Below are positions 8,062-17,363 of a stretch of 64,000 bases of DNA, piece after piece. Both the position numbers and the translations under genes were made by a program. The notes beneath the pieces are model-generated. The model had not been told where the DNA came from, ran no database searches, and saw only the letters and a program-made list of their open reading frames with translations. Source of the DNA: Gimesia sp. (GTDB taxonomy: Bacteria; Planctomycetota; Planctomycetia; Planctomycetales; Planctomycetaceae); assembly GCA_002706765.1 (NCBI GenBank), contig PAJV01000039.1:1-64000 (forward strand), in the 5' to 3' direction. Numbering within the stretch: position 1 is the first letter of the stretch; the number at the start of each line of letters is the position of its first letter.

Positions 8062-9594
8062 TTAAAACAGTCCGCGGACCATTTCCAGTAAGGATGAACT
8101 GACGGCAGAAGGATCATCGTAATGCCACATCGTACGGATGAGGTCATACATCATCAGACCGCAGATGCTCATTAGCAATGTTGAGATTCCAAGTGCCACG
8201 AATGTTCCGACACCCCATTCGGCTTCGGGAGCCGCCATCGCTGCGCCGCGGCCGCCTGCAAAAGAAGCAGGGGCGACAAACTCAGCGTGGCTTTCACCAC
8301 TCTGGAAGGAATCATCGAAATCATCGTCGTCGGCATCGTAGATGTCATCGAAGTCATCTTCCTCGTCGAAGACATCCGACAGACCATCGTCGCTGGCGAA
8401 CTCATCATCGTCAAAGATTGCCGACTCACCTTCCTCATCATCTGAATCCAGAATCACAGAGCCGGAAGAACCGCCGGCATCACCATCTTCATTCAGCATC
8501 AATACGCTGGTGTCGGAGTGAGAGTCTTCCAGGTCAAAGCTGCTGTCGGCGAAGTCTTCGTCATCATCCAGCGCTGGAATTTCCATTGTTGCATCTTTTC
8601 CGGATTTGGTTGAGACCATGGGAGAGGTCTTCTCATCGTCTTCCGAATCGAACGGTTCCAGCGAGATACCACTGTCGGCCGTAATGGAAATGTCGCTGCC
8701 GGTATCATCTTCCAGTGAAAGCCCGCTGGCGTCGTCATCGACAAGGGAGATTCCGCTTTCATCTGCAGATTCGAGAGAGATGCCACTGTCCAGTGGTCCT
8801 GCCAGCGAAATACCACTGTCAGAAGCCAGTGAGATGCCGCTGTCTTCCGCCAGGGAAAGCCCGCTGTCTTCTGCGAGGATCGAAGATTCATCGCTCTCGT
8901 CTGACACTAAGGCCACATCACTGTCACTGCCCAGGTCAAAGTCTTCGCCAATCAGGGCGACGTCACTCTCGCTACCCTTCGGGCTGGAATCGTCGGCGAC
9001 GAGTTTCACATCACTGTCGCTGCCCATCTCCAGATCCATCACCTCAAAGTCCGGCTCCTGTTCACCGTCAACCAGTTTCACATCGCTGTCACTACCGAGG
9101 TCAATGCTGGAATCGTCCGTCAGTCGCACATCGCTGTCAGAATCTTCACCGACGGCAACCAGTTCCGGCTCACTGTCCAGCTGCAGGTCATCTCCCTCGT
9201 CAACCACCAGTCGTACATCACTGTCGGAACTGCTGAGTTCGACAGGTTCATCATCGTCATCGTGCACACTGCCTCGAATCACAGTTGCCTGTTCGCCGAC
9301 TTCGTCTTCATCGATGACACTGTCTGATTCCTGGGTCAAATCATCATCGTCAAGAATGGCAGAGTCGAACATGTCGTCATCTTCCAGGTCTTCATTGTTG
9401 AACAGGGGAATGGCCGGGTCCGAATCCGCCTGGCGGCTGCGCCCTAATTCTTCCACATCTTCCATACGAAATTTCCAGGCGCCTCGATCAGCAAATCCCC
9501 GAATATCACCTGCTTCCCGTAAGCGGTTCAATTCTTCTTTTTCCATGCCCAGCTCGGCGGCTGCTTCTTCGAGGTTCAGATATTTTTTGGCCAT
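8062..9594 (-). CDS. Acidic repeat protein with HTH head and C-terminal membrane helix
   Basis: A 510-residue protein in three parts. Residues 1-55 are a MerR/excisionase-type DNA-binding motif (YLNLEEAAAELGMEKEELNR, then GAWKFRMEDVEEL). Residues about 56-455 are extremely acidic and low in complexity, built from short repeats: about six copies of a SDSDV(K/R/A)LV unit, then about eight copies of a (D/E)SGISL unit, then D/E-rich runs. Residues about 463-487 form one membrane helix followed by a short tail. The HTH head with a membrane tail is unusual. This layout is seen in planctomycetes, but the function is unknown. No operon partner; the gaps on both sides exceed 200 bases. Confidence 0.88.
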   Translation of the reverse strand: MAKKYLNLEEAAAELGMEKEELNRLREAGDIRGFADRGAWKFRMEDVEELGRSRQADSDPAIPLFNNEDLEDDDMFDSAILDDDDLTQESDSVIDEDEVGEQATVIRGSVHDDDDEPVELSSSDSDVRLVVDEGDDLQLDSEPELVAVGEDSDSDVRLTDDSSIDLGSDSDVKLVDGEQEPDFEVMDLEMGSDSDVKLVADDSSPKGSESDVALIGEDFDLGSDSDVALVSDESDESSILAEDSGLSLAEDSGISLASDSGISLAGPLDSGISLESADESGISLVDDDASGLSLEDDTGSDISITADSGISLEPFDSEDDEKTSPMVSTKSGKDATMEIPALDDDEDFADSSFDLEDSHSDTSVLMLNEDGDAGGSSGSVILDSDDEEGESAIFDDDEFASDDGLSDVFDEEDDFDDIYDADDDDFDDSFQSGESHAEFVAPASFAGGRGAAMAAPEAEWGVGTFVALGISTLLMSICGLMMYDLIRTMWHYDDPSAVSSSLLEMVRGLF

Positions 9595-10031
9595 GGTGGC
9601 ACAACTCCAACATCATTGATGTAAATTAGGAATTAAGGATGTGTGTAAATCGTCATCGGACTATTGGCTGGGAAATTTCAGTGTTATCAAACCTGAAACC
9701 CGTCAGACAATGGCCTTTGCGAAGAACTTACGGGTTCTATTAATCGTATCAGCCTTCCCGGAGCCAACTCCGGAATTCCTGATCAGAACCCGAACTTGGG
9801 ATCAAGAAAATATTCCGATCCGCCAGTTATCTATTTTAATTCTAAATTAGAACTGATCGGTTGCAAGTACCATCTTGTTGAATGGGCTATTCTTAAGCAA
9901 CAATTTGAGCGTGAAAGCGTTTGTCCACTCCGGTTAAGGCTGAGGTTCCTTAAGGCAAATCGATTACCCGGGTTATAGCGAATTCTTCTTCGCTGACCCT
10001 GAACTGGTGCCGCTTGGCATCGGCGGCCGTA
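9595..10031. other. Non-coding gap
   Basis: About 440 bases upstream of the acidic repeat gene and downstream of the PspA-like gene. Short open frames here have no start site, no codon bias and no recognisable domain. A small CCGGAG/CTCCGG hairpin is visible near 9758-9773; I assign it no function. Confidence 0.45.
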
Positions 10032-10586
10032 TTACTGACCCAGTTCTCGCTTTAATTCAGCCAGTTCTGAATCGATCTGTTCAGAACGGGAAGGGGTCAG
10101 TGATGACTCGACATCTGCGGTAATCGGAGTGCTTTGTGACGGTGTTTCCGACAGTCCGGCCTGTTCCGTTAATTCCAGCTGTTTGCGTCGGGCTTCTGCT
10201 AATCTGGCTTCCAGGGCATGCAGAGTCGTGGTCAAATGCTCGCAGGTCGCGACTGCCGCCCGATGCTGCTGTTCCAGACCGGCTTTCAGATCGTCCACTT
10301 CCTGTTTTCGTACCAGTGAATTCCGTGCTTCCGTTTCATCGTTCAGCGCGAGGGCATTTTTCGCTGCTTCTTTCCACTGGAAGATCTGACGCTCATATTC
10401 AGCCAGTTCCTGCTGAATCGACTGTTCATTAGCCATGGCTGTTTTCACACTGCGGTTTGCCCCTGCAATTCCTTCTTTCATTTCAGAAATGATCTGCTCG
10501 ATCTCCTTCACGGGATCTTCCGCATTATTCAGCAGGTGAGTCAAATTACAGGTAACAATGTCAGTGAGCCGACTGAAATAGCTCAT
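10032..10586 (-). CDS. PspA/IM30-family protein
   Basis: Start placed at Met 10586 (MSYFSRLTDIVTCNLTHLLN), which matches the conserved N-terminal amphipathic helix of PspA/Vipp1 proteins and is preceded by a GGAG-containing stretch. The product is 184 residues, nearly all helical coiled coil (about residues 25-145), with the family pattern EDPVKEIEQIISEMKEGI near residues 24-41 and EARNSLVRKQE near residues 88-98. PspA proteins bind and stabilise stressed inner membrane. It is somewhat shorter than the usual ~220 residues. It lies about 130 bases beyond the end of the ECF sigma gene on the same strand, so regulation by that sigma factor is possible but unproven. Confidence 0.85.
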   Translation of the reverse strand: MSYFSRLTDIVTCNLTHLLNNAEDPVKEIEQIISEMKEGIAGANRSVKTAMANEQSIQQELAEYERQIFQWKEAAKNALALNDETEARNSLVRKQEVDDLKAGLEQQHRAAVATCEHLTTTLHALEARLAEARRKQLELTEQAGLSETPSQSTPITADVESSLTPSRSEQIDSELAELKRELGQ

Positions 10587-10716
10587 GCCCTCTACTCCGT
10601 ACTGTTGCATGTGTTAGTGAAAAGAAAGCAATTCTGCTGGCCCGCGGGAGTCAACGCGAATCGCTTTGATCGGGTTCAATTCTTTTTGCCATTCTCTCTA
10701 ATATTATATCAGTAAC

Positions 10717-11304
10717 TTAATTTTTTTGAGGACCGGTCACGCCGATGAGTGTTAATTTCTCTCTCAGTTTTTCCCGGGCCAGCCGAAGCCGGCTTTTGGC
10801 CGTCGCCAGATTCGTTTCCATAACCTCTGCGACTTCATTCAGTGTCAGCTCAGAATAATGATGCAGGGTAAATGTTAAACGCTGATCTTCAGGGATTGTT
10901 GCCAACAGTTCATCAACAATCAACGCCAGTTCTTTGATATTGGCTTTCTCTTCCGGCGAGACGACTTCACTGGCCAGGCGATTGAGCGAATCATCTTCAT
11001 CAGCCTGCTTGCCTGTATACGCTTTGATCAGCGCATCATGGGACTGACGTCGGATCGAGTCGATCATCAGGTTGCGGGCCACCCGGTACATCCAGCCGCG
11101 AAAGCGTCCCTGCGGCAGATAGTCCCATGACTGGTTATAAACCCGCAACAGTGTTTCCTGGGACAAGTCCTCTGAAAGCTGAGAGTCGCGGGTGTTTCTG
11201 AAAAAAAAACCGATCAGCGGGCCCTGATATTTTTCTACCAGTTCATCAAAGGCGCGCAGCTCACCACTTTGAATTCGAATCATTAATTGATCGTCTTCTG
11301 TCAT
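10717..11304 (-). CDS. ECF RNA polymerase sigma factor
   Basis: Start placed at 11304 (MTEDDQLMIRIQSGELRAFD) because AGGAAA lies upstream; the frame opens at 11361. The product is 195 residues. Region 2 is at about residues 18-90 (LVEKYQGPLIGFFFRNTRDS, EDLSQETLLRVY, GRFRGWMYRVARNLMIDSIR) and region 4 at about 130-180 (LATIPEDQRLTFTLHHYSEL, then the HTH NEVAEVMETNLATAKSRLRL). The longer linker between regions contains acidic residues. Unlike the sigma factor at 4396 it has no adjacent FecR or zinc-finger anti-sigma gene. The next gene on the strand is PspA-like. Confidence 0.93.
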   Translation of the reverse strand: MTEDDQLMIRIQSGELRAFDELVEKYQGPLIGFFFRNTRDSQLSEDLSQETLLRVYNQSWDYLPQGRFRGWMYRVARNLMIDSIRRQSHDALIKAYTGKQADEDDSLNRLASEVVSPEEKANIKELALIVDELLATIPEDQRLTFTLHHYSELTLNEVAEVMETNLATAKSRLRLAREKLREKLTLIGVTGPQKN

Positions 11305-11544
11305 GGTGAATTTCCTGAAGCGAACCCGGCATAAATCCTTAGACCGGAATGAAACTGACAATGTAATCTGCGGTGACTTTCTAATATTGTGATCAGATAT
11401 CCTGTAGAAATCACCTCTAAACCGCTAACATTCCAGTGTTGGTCCTCTTTTAACGGAATTCAACTCTCCAGTTCGTAAAAAAACAAGATTCTCAGTTGAA
11501 TCAGCACGAAACCATGTCGAGTCAAGCGGGATGAAACAGCTTCG

Positions 11545-12780
11545 ATGACGGAAACGGTCAAGATAGAATTGAATTATGGCTTTGACGGTACATTTCAATG
11601 TGAAATTCCGTCGGAGCGTCTGATCCATTATCACCAGTCGCCTGTCGGCATCGACGATGTCGCCTCCCGGATGCAGCAGGTGTTAAACAGTCCGCTGGAA
11701 TTGCCCCCCCTGGACCTCGCGGTTGTTCCGGGAGATAAAATCACGATTCCCGTCGATTATCAGGCACCGGCTGCTGCTGAAATCATTAATGCGGTCTGGG
11801 AATACTTTAATGAGTGTGGAATCGAGGCCGGTGATGTTACGATTCTGCAGACGCGTTCAGAAACGAGTGCCTTGCAGGAAAAATTAAAAGCGGCAGTGAC
11901 CTCCGAACTGCAGGAACACGCTTCATGGGTAATTCATGATCCGGAATCCAGGGAAGAGGTCAGCTATCTGGGAACTTCGGCTGGGGGAGAACGAATTTAT
12001 CTGTCGCGACATCTGCTCGAAGCGGATTTCATTCTGCCGATTGAAAAAGTGGGCTTTGATCCGTTACTCGGATATGCAGGTGGCGGCAGTTCCATATATC
12101 CGGGATTCTCTTCTCAGGAAGCGATTGTCAAGAGTCGCGGGCAGTCTCACCGTGAACTGACTCCAGCAGAAAGTCGTCCCTTGCGTCAGTTGATCGACGA
12201 GATTGGCTGGATGCTGGGGCTGCAATACAGTCTGCAGGTCATCCCCGCTGGTGGTCAGGCCGTCGCGGAAATTGTATTTGGCAGCCTCGAATCCACCTTC
12301 CGAAAAGCCAAACAGTTTCTGGATCAGTACTGGAGACTGGAGCCGGAATATAAGTCAGAGATGGTGATCATCGCCGTCGAAGATGGACCTACCGGACATC
12401 AGTGGAATCAACTGGCAAGCGTGCTGGAGACGGCCCGAAATCTGGTGACCCAGGATGGTCGCGTTGTACTCCTGACACAGATTGAAGCTGAACCGGGTAT
12501 AGGGCTGCAGATTCTCTCCCGCTGCCATGAACCCCTGGATGCAATCAAGCCTCTGCGTGATGCACAACCGGGAGATTTACTGACAGCGACGCAATTGGCG
12601 CTGACCGGAGACTGGGCATTGATCTGTCTGCTCAGCAAAGTCAGCAGTGATGAAGTGGAAGACCTGTTTGCCATTCCTTTGGAGGATGAAGCAGAGGTCG
12701 AACGCCTGCTGCAATCGGACGAAACCGTGTCTGTGATCGCCTCTGCCCAATATGCCTACGGACAGTTGAAACAGGCATGA
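11545..12780 (+). CDS. LarA/DUF2088-fold protein with altered active site
   Basis: The 411-residue product follows the lactate-racemase (LarA) N-terminal domain pattern: DKITIPVDYQAPAAAEIINA at 64-83, HDPESREEVSYLGTSAGGER at 131-150 and GYAGGGSSIYPGFSSQEAI at 176-194, then a C-terminal domain. In LarA the corresponding segments read D-x-T-R-P, LHR, EPHYFAGFSGG and GGRKAILPG, with His and Lys holding the nickel-pincer cofactor. Here the Arg is Ala74, the LHR segment is LQTRS, the EPH segment is FDP and the Lys is Ser. It is therefore unlikely to racemise lactate. Function unknown; no lar accessory genes (larB, larC, larE) are nearby. Confidence 0.72.
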   Translation: MTETVKIELNYGFDGTFQCEIPSERLIHYHQSPVGIDDVASRMQQVLNSPLELPPLDLAVVPGDKITIPVDYQAPAAAEIINAVWEYFNECGIEAGDVTILQTRSETSALQEKLKAAVTSELQEHASWVIHDPESREEVSYLGTSAGGERIYLSRHLLEADFILPIEKVGFDPLLGYAGGGSSIYPGFSSQEAIVKSRGQSHRELTPAESRPLRQLIDEIGWMLGLQYSLQVIPAGGQAVAEIVFGSLESTFRKAKQFLDQYWRLEPEYKSEMVIIAVEDGPTGHQWNQLASVLETARNLVTQDGRVVLLTQIEAEPGIGLQILSRCHEPLDAIKPLRDAQPGDLLTATQLALTGDWALICLLSKVSSDEVEDLFAIPLEDEAEVERLLQSDETVSVIASAQYAYGQLKQA

Positions 12781-12796
12781 TCTGAATACGGGTGAA

Positions 12797-13780
12797 TCAG
12801 GTGACAGGCAGACTGGCTGACTTCAATACGGTTTCCTGAACGTCATAGTCATGCTGGTAAGAGAAGTCGATGTCTTTTTCCCGACGGATAATCTTCGCCA
12901 TGTCTGCAACATCATCCGTATATCGGGTGTAACCCGGAAACGAGATTTCCTGTTGACCTTTCCGGTATTTCCCTTTTGCCTGCGAAAGCGTCAGGCTTGC
13001 GGAGGGCCTGCCAAAAGGCTGCAGATGGAAGGTACCTTCTGAGCCGCAGACTACGATATGTCGTCGATCAAATCCCTGAACTTCATTGCAGCTTGATTTG
13101 ACAGTTGCCAGTGCCCGCGGATAACTGAAGACCGCCAGCATGTTATCCTGGAGCGTGTCGTCAATGTCCGAAGCATGCTGTGCGAATGCAGTGACCTGAT
13201 CAGGTCGTCCCAGAATCTGTACGACCAGATCGATCACATGGCACGCCAGTTCAAACATCATGCCTCCAGGTTGGGGTTCCAGTTTCTTGCGACTGGCGGC
13301 ATCCATTTTCTTACTGATGACAGTGTGCACTTCAAATGGTTCACCAAGCCAGCCTTTGTGCAACAGATCACGCAGGAGAACGACGCCCGGGTTGTAACGA
13401 TACATATAGCCCATCTGCAGCAGCAGATGCTTCTGCGCCGCCTGATCCAGAATCCGCTTGAAGTGAGGCAGAGATAAACCCGCGGGTTTGTCCAGGTGGA
13501 TATGTTTGCCGGCTGCAATACAGGTCTCTGCTGTCGGCAACAGATCGGGGACCAGTGTCTCCACGGCGACTGCCTGCAGTCCGTCGATGTTGAGCAACTG
13601 CTCCTGTGTCAGGAAAGGAAGACCCTGGTAGATGCCTGTTGACTCTGCATATTTGCGTAATTGAGTGTCGGGCTCAACCACGCCCACCACTTCGTAATCT
13701 TCCGATTTACGGAACGCCTGCATTTTTCCACCCGCGTGCGGATGACCCACTCCAATCTGTCCTACTTTGATTTTCTTCAC
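12797..13780 (-). CDS. Gfo/Idh/MocA-family oxidoreductase
   Basis: The start is set at the GTG at 13780 because AGGA sits 8 bases upstream; an earlier in-frame GTG at 13795 has no site. The product is 327 residues. An N-terminal Rossmann fold (VGQIGVGHPHAGGK, a GxGxxH variant of the NAD(P)-binding loop) leads to the GKHIHLDKPAG segment, which holds the family's catalytic Lys (E/D-K-P). The C-terminal half is the GFO_IDH_MocA beta-sheet domain with GGMMFELACHVIDLVVQILG. Such enzymes oxidise or reduce sugars, inositols or related compounds; the substrate is not readable. Converges with the LarA-fold gene with a 16-base gap. Confidence 0.9.
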   Translation of the reverse strand: MKKIKVGQIGVGHPHAGGKMQAFRKSEDYEVVGVVEPDTQLRKYAESTGIYQGLPFLTQEQLLNIDGLQAVAVETLVPDLLPTAETCIAAGKHIHLDKPAGLSLPHFKRILDQAAQKHLLLQMGYMYRYNPGVVLLRDLLHKGWLGEPFEVHTVISKKMDAASRKKLEPQPGGMMFELACHVIDLVVQILGRPDQVTAFAQHASDIDDTLQDNMLAVFSYPRALATVKSSCNEVQGFDRRHIVVCGSEGTFHLQPFGRPSASLTLSQAKGKYRKGQQEISFPGYTRYTDDVADMAKIIRREKDIDFSYQHDYDVQETVLKSASLPVT

Positions 13781-13975
13781 GACAGTCTTCCTCACAGGAG
13801 AAATCAGGATTTCGAAATAATGCTGTGGTCTTTTCTTGCAGTCGGCGGAAATTCTGTCCCGGGGCAGCCGCAGCCATGACAGGAAACCAACGGGAGCTTA
13901 GAATAATCAGCAGACAAAGATCGTAATCAAACGATACAGGAAAAACCACTCCTTTTCATTCTGGAAGGAAGTCAG

Positions 13976-15373
13976 ATGCCACGTACCCTGGTGATCGCGC
14001 TGTTGTTCTGCTGGCATCTCTCAATGGTGTCGCCTGTTGATGCAGAGAATCAAAGGCCGAATATGGTCCTGTTTTTTATTGATGACCTGGGTTGGCGCGA
14101 CGCAGGCTGTATGGGAAGCGACTTTTTCGAAACGCCTCACATCGATCGACTGGCGGAAGAATCGATGAAGTTTACCGCCGCTTATGCAGCGGCTCCCAAC
14201 TGTGCTCCCAGCCGGGCCTGCCTGATGTCAGGTTTATACGCTCCCCGGCATGGGGTCTACACCGTCGGGGATCCGGCCCGTGGCAACGACCGTTATCGAA
14301 AGTTGATTCCTGCTGAGAATAGAAGGGTGTTGGATGACCGGTTCACCACGATCGCCGAGCGGCTTTCACAGGCTGGTTACCGTTGTGCCAGTGTGGGGAA
14401 GTGGCATCTGGGCAAGTCCCCTCTGTCGCAGGGCTTTCAGGTGAATATCGCCGGGAATCAGACGGGTAGCCCGCGCGGTGGCTATTTCAGTCCTTACAAT
14501 AACCCACAACTGGGCGATGGAAAGCAGGGGGAATACCTGACAGATCGCCTGACGACGGAAGCATGTCAATTCATTAAGGACAACGTAAAGTCTCCGTTTT
14601 TTCTGTATCTCACGCACTATGCTGTTCACACTCCGTTGCAGGCAAAAAAAGAGGACATCGCTTACTTCAAAGAGAAACCAGCCGGGAAACTGCATCAGCA
14701 TGCCACTTATGCCGCAATGATCCGCAGCATGGATCAGAGTATCGGTCGCGTGCTGCAAACTCTGCGGGACCAGCAGATTGACCAGAATACCATTATTATT
14801 TTTACCTCGGATAACGGTGGATACGGGCCCGCCACCAGCATGCGTCCGTTACGTGGTTCGAAGGGGATGCTGTATGAGGGGGGAATCCGCGTTCCGTTGC
14901 TGATCAAGTGGCCCGGCGTGACACAGCCCGGAAGCTCAACCGATGAAGCAGTGATCAACGTCGACCTCTATCCGACTTTTCTGGAAATGACGAACATACC
15001 GGTTCTGGAAAGTGAGTTATTAGATGGTGAAAGTCTGGTTCCTCTGCTGAAAGATCCGCAATCTCGACTGGAATCGCGGAGCCTGTTCTGGCACTTTCCC
15101 GCCTATCTGCAAAAATACCAGGGGATGCAACAGCGATTTCGCACGACACCTGTCTCGGTGATACGTCAGGGAGACTGGAAGCTGCTGGAGTTTTTCGAAG
15201 ACGGACATCACGAACTCTATAATACGCGGCTCGATATCGGAGAATCAAATGAACTCTCCGGCAGTCACCCCGAAAAAGTGCTGGAATTATCACAGGCACT
15301 TCATCGCTGGCAGAAACAGGTTCAGGCGGCAATCCCTGCTGAGTTGAATCCCAGATACAACCCGGAAGATTAA
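13976..15373 (+). CDS. Secreted family S1 sulfatase
   Basis: A strong GGAAGGAAG site precedes the ATG. Residues 1-23 form a signal peptide (...SPVDA|EN). The 465-residue enzyme has the metal ligands FIDDLGWRD (Asp36, Asp37), the formylglycine motif C76-A-P-S-R80, KWHLGK and the DNGG segment typical of arylsulfatase-type family S1 enzymes. Cys76 must be oxidised to formylglycine by a sulfatase-modifying enzyme encoded elsewhere. The likely substrate is a sulfated polysaccharide, but the subfamily cannot be set by eye. The MarC-family gene follows 33 bases later on the same strand. Confidence 0.93.
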   Translation: MPRTLVIALLFCWHLSMVSPVDAENQRPNMVLFFIDDLGWRDAGCMGSDFFETPHIDRLAEESMKFTAAYAAAPNCAPSRACLMSGLYAPRHGVYTVGDPARGNDRYRKLIPAENRRVLDDRFTTIAERLSQAGYRCASVGKWHLGKSPLSQGFQVNIAGNQTGSPRGGYFSPYNNPQLGDGKQGEYLTDRLTTEACQFIKDNVKSPFFLYLTHYAVHTPLQAKKEDIAYFKEKPAGKLHQHATYAAMIRSMDQSIGRVLQTLRDQQIDQNTIIIFTSDNGGYGPATSMRPLRGSKGMLYEGGIRVPLLIKWPGVTQPGSSTDEAVINVDLYPTFLEMTNIPVLESELLDGESLVPLLKDPQSRLESRSLFWHFPAYLQKYQGMQQRFRTTPVSVIRQGDWKLLEFFEDGHHELYNTRLDIGESNELSGSHPEKVLELSQALHRWQKQVQAAIPAELNPRYNPED

Positions 15374-15406
15374 GAATCTGAATTCACTGGAAAGAAGAGA
15401 CTGAGT

Positions 15407-16030
15407 ATGGCGTGGGACGATATTCTCAGAGATTTTGTTTATCTCTGGGCCGTCATCGATCCGATTGGTTCGATTCCGGTATTCATCGCGGTTACAGCGG
15501 GCACGAGCAGAATGGTGCAGCGCAAAATCGCGTATCAGGCGATCATCACGGCTGGCCTGGTTCTGCTGCTGTTCATCGTCGGCGGACAGATCCTGCTGGA
15601 TCTGCTGGAGATTCCACTGGCCGCATTTCAGATTGCCGGCGGGCTCGTCCTGTTTCTGTTTGCTTTAACGATGATCTTCGGCGAGAGTAAACCGCAAGCT
15701 GAGATTGAAGAGTCCTCACACGTGAGTGTCCACCAGAATAAAGCCGTATTCCCTCTGGCGATTCCCTCAATCGCATCACCGGGTGCGATGATGGCTGTTG
15801 TGCTGATTACCGATAACCATCGTTTTCATATCGGACAACAGCTGATCTCCACACTGACGATGCTGGTCGTACTCCTGATCACCCTGGGGTTTCTTCTGCT
15901 GGCAGGCAGGATTCAGAAATTGATCGGAGATGCAGGAGCAAGTGTTGTCAGTCGAATCGGTGGCCTGATCCTCGCATCAGTTGCCGTCGACAGTGTATTG
16001 AGTGGCATCAAGGTCTATTTCGAGATTTGA
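15407..16030 (+). CDS. MarC-family integral membrane protein
   Basis: This 207-residue protein has about six hydrophobic segments and the MarC/UPF0056 pattern: YLWAVIDPIGSIPVFIAVTA near the start, IPLAAFQIAGGLVLFLFALT in the middle, and FPLAIPSIASPGAMMAVVL in the second half. The repeated (I/V)xPxG elements are typical of the inverted-repeat fold. MarC proteins are inner-membrane proteins of unproven transport function. Follows the sulfatase after 33 bases; the bidirectional terminator at 16075 closes the unit. Confidence 0.93.
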   Translation: MAWDDILRDFVYLWAVIDPIGSIPVFIAVTAGTSRMVQRKIAYQAIITAGLVLLLFIVGGQILLDLLEIPLAAFQIAGGLVLFLFALTMIFGESKPQAEIEESSHVSVHQNKAVFPLAIPSIASPGAMMAVVLITDNHRFHIGQQLISTLTMLVVLLITLGFLLLAGRIQKLIGDAGASVVSRIGGLILASVAVDSVLSGIKVYFEI

Positions 16031-16074
16031 AACTGCTGATCGATTTCAGACAGAATCGGCGTTTATAAACAAAA

Positions 16075-16101
16075 ACAGACTCGTTTCGATAACGAGTCTG
16101 T
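16075..16101. terminator. Bidirectional hairpin terminator
   Basis: An 11-bp perfect stem (ACAGACTCGTT paired with AACGAGTCTGT) closes a 5-base loop between the converging marC-like and OmpA-like genes. A run of A precedes it on the plus strand, which gives a T-run for the minus-strand transcript. Confidence 0.8.
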
Positions 16102-16127
16102 TCGGTAATGATTGACTGGAGTGATAT

Positions 16128-16964
16128 TTAGTTCAACAGTGTGGGATTAGGATCCCAGCCTGCGACGACGGCGTCAGGAGCGAGTACAAAGATTTCCACG
16201 CGACGGTTTTTCTGTCGAGCCGAATCGTTCTGATTAGGCACGACCGGCTGAAACATACTGTACCCGGCAGATCCCATCCGTTCCTGCTTGACGCCGAATT
16301 TGGAAAGCGTGAGCACAACTGAGTTCGCACGGTTTGTTGACAAATGCCAGTTGGTGCGGTGCTGACGCTGGGTGCTGGCTTTTGAAATCGGCTTGTCGTC
16401 AGTGTGTCCGACAACCAGCACATTCAATCGCTTGGCATTGCCGTCATTCATAATGGCAGCAAACTGGTTCAGGATTTCCTGTGCCGCTGGTTTGAGGTTA
16501 TCACTACCTGAGGAAAAGAGAATGTCCGAGTGAAATTTGCTGACGCCGGTATGGGGGTCAAATTCGAAATCAGGATATTTGTCAGCCAGTTCCTGAAAGC
16601 GACGGGTGGCTTCGCCATCCAGCGGACTGGGCTGTCCCTTGGCTTTCTTCATCAGGCTGACGTATCGCTGCTGCATCTCGGAACGTTCTGAGTTCAGATT
16701 GTCGAGCCGTTTATTGGCGATACTCAGGTTGGATTCCAGTGACTGGGCCCGCATTGCCAGCTGATCCCGTTCGTGCTGCAGCGCGTTGGCAGACTGCTGG
16801 AACTGATCTCGCTGCATTGCCAGTTCAGAGTTCTGATCATACAGCTGCTGCGAGCGGTACATGCTCTGACGCAACTGGGCGTTCGGTCCACGCTGACAGC
16901 CTGACTGTGAAATCGTAAATAAACTAACTGCGGTAAGCAGGCATACCCGTACAAGTATGGGCAT
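16128..16964 (-). CDS. OmpA-family lipoprotein with coiled coil
   Basis: AAAGGAG precedes the ATG. The signal peptide ends in a lipobox (SQSGC, Cys23). Residues about 30-115 are a long coiled coil rich in Gln. Residues about 140-265 are an OmpA/MotB C-terminal peptidoglycan-binding domain (ILFSSGSDNLKPAAQEILNQ, LVVGHTDDKPIS, NRANSVVLTL, DSARQKNRRVEIFV), including the conserved TD and RRVEI residues. The 278-residue protein should tether a lipid membrane to peptidoglycan. That matters in this phylum, where the cell-wall role is debated. Stands alone between convergent neighbours. Confidence 0.92.
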   Translation of the reverse strand: MPILVRVCLLTAVSLFTISQSGCQRGPNAQLRQSMYRSQQLYDQNSELAMQRDQFQQSANALQHERDQLAMRAQSLESNLSIANKRLDNLNSERSEMQQRYVSLMKKAKGQPSPLDGEATRRFQELADKYPDFEFDPHTGVSKFHSDILFSSGSDNLKPAAQEILNQFAAIMNDGNAKRLNVLVVGHTDDKPISKASTQRQHRTNWHLSTNRANSVVLTLSKFGVKQERMGSAGYSMFQPVVPNQNDSARQKNRRVEIFVLAPDAVVAGWDPNPTLLN

Positions 16965-17363
16965 CTTGAGTGCTCCTTTATCGATCTCTGAATAGAATCA
17001 CGTTTCCCGGGAGCGCGTTTCCAGAACTGAGCTGTTGCAAAGGCATCAGTCTAATTCTGAAGATTCACACACCCTTGAAAAGCCACGCTGATTCAAGGAA
17101 AGATGAATGGCATAAAAATCAGTTTTGAATGGGATGGTAGGTTTTTCGAGATATGATATGCGGCTGCATATCCTGTTGTGCTTTTGAATGAGTATTGTGA
17201 AGTGAGAGAATTTTACTCATGCGAAAGTCGACAGAGGCGGATTTATAATGCGTCTCCTTTTTTCTGCCAAGAGCAACATCACAAAAAAAGATTGCTTTTT
17301 AAAAGATTGAAATATCTACAAAAACAGCTGGAAAAGAGCAGAAGTGGTACACCGGGAAAAGAA
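16965..17363. other. Non-coding gap
   Basis: About 400 bases upstream of the OmpA-like gene. A 67-codon open frame near 17178-17381 is AT-rich, has no site or domain and is not accepted as a gene. The minus-strand terminator of the next gene begins at 17364. Confidence 0.45.

Noticed and set aside
8062-9594. CRISPR- or satellite-like repeats seen at DNA level in the acidic gene
   Set aside because: They are codon-phase repeats of SDSDV and SGISL within a coding frame, with no spacers of even length.
8606-9619. Long Ser-rich open frame opposite the acidic repeat gene (plus strand)
   Set aside because: It is the antisense of a GAT/GAA/TCN-rich repeat; no ribosome-binding site or domain, and the minus-strand frame has a real HTH and membrane helix.
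9641-9978. Two short overlapping open frames
   Set aside because: No start site or domain; they share one non-coding gap.
14092-14316. Second frame inside the first sulfatase gene
   Set aside because: Out-of-frame shadow of a gene with intact sulfatase motifs.
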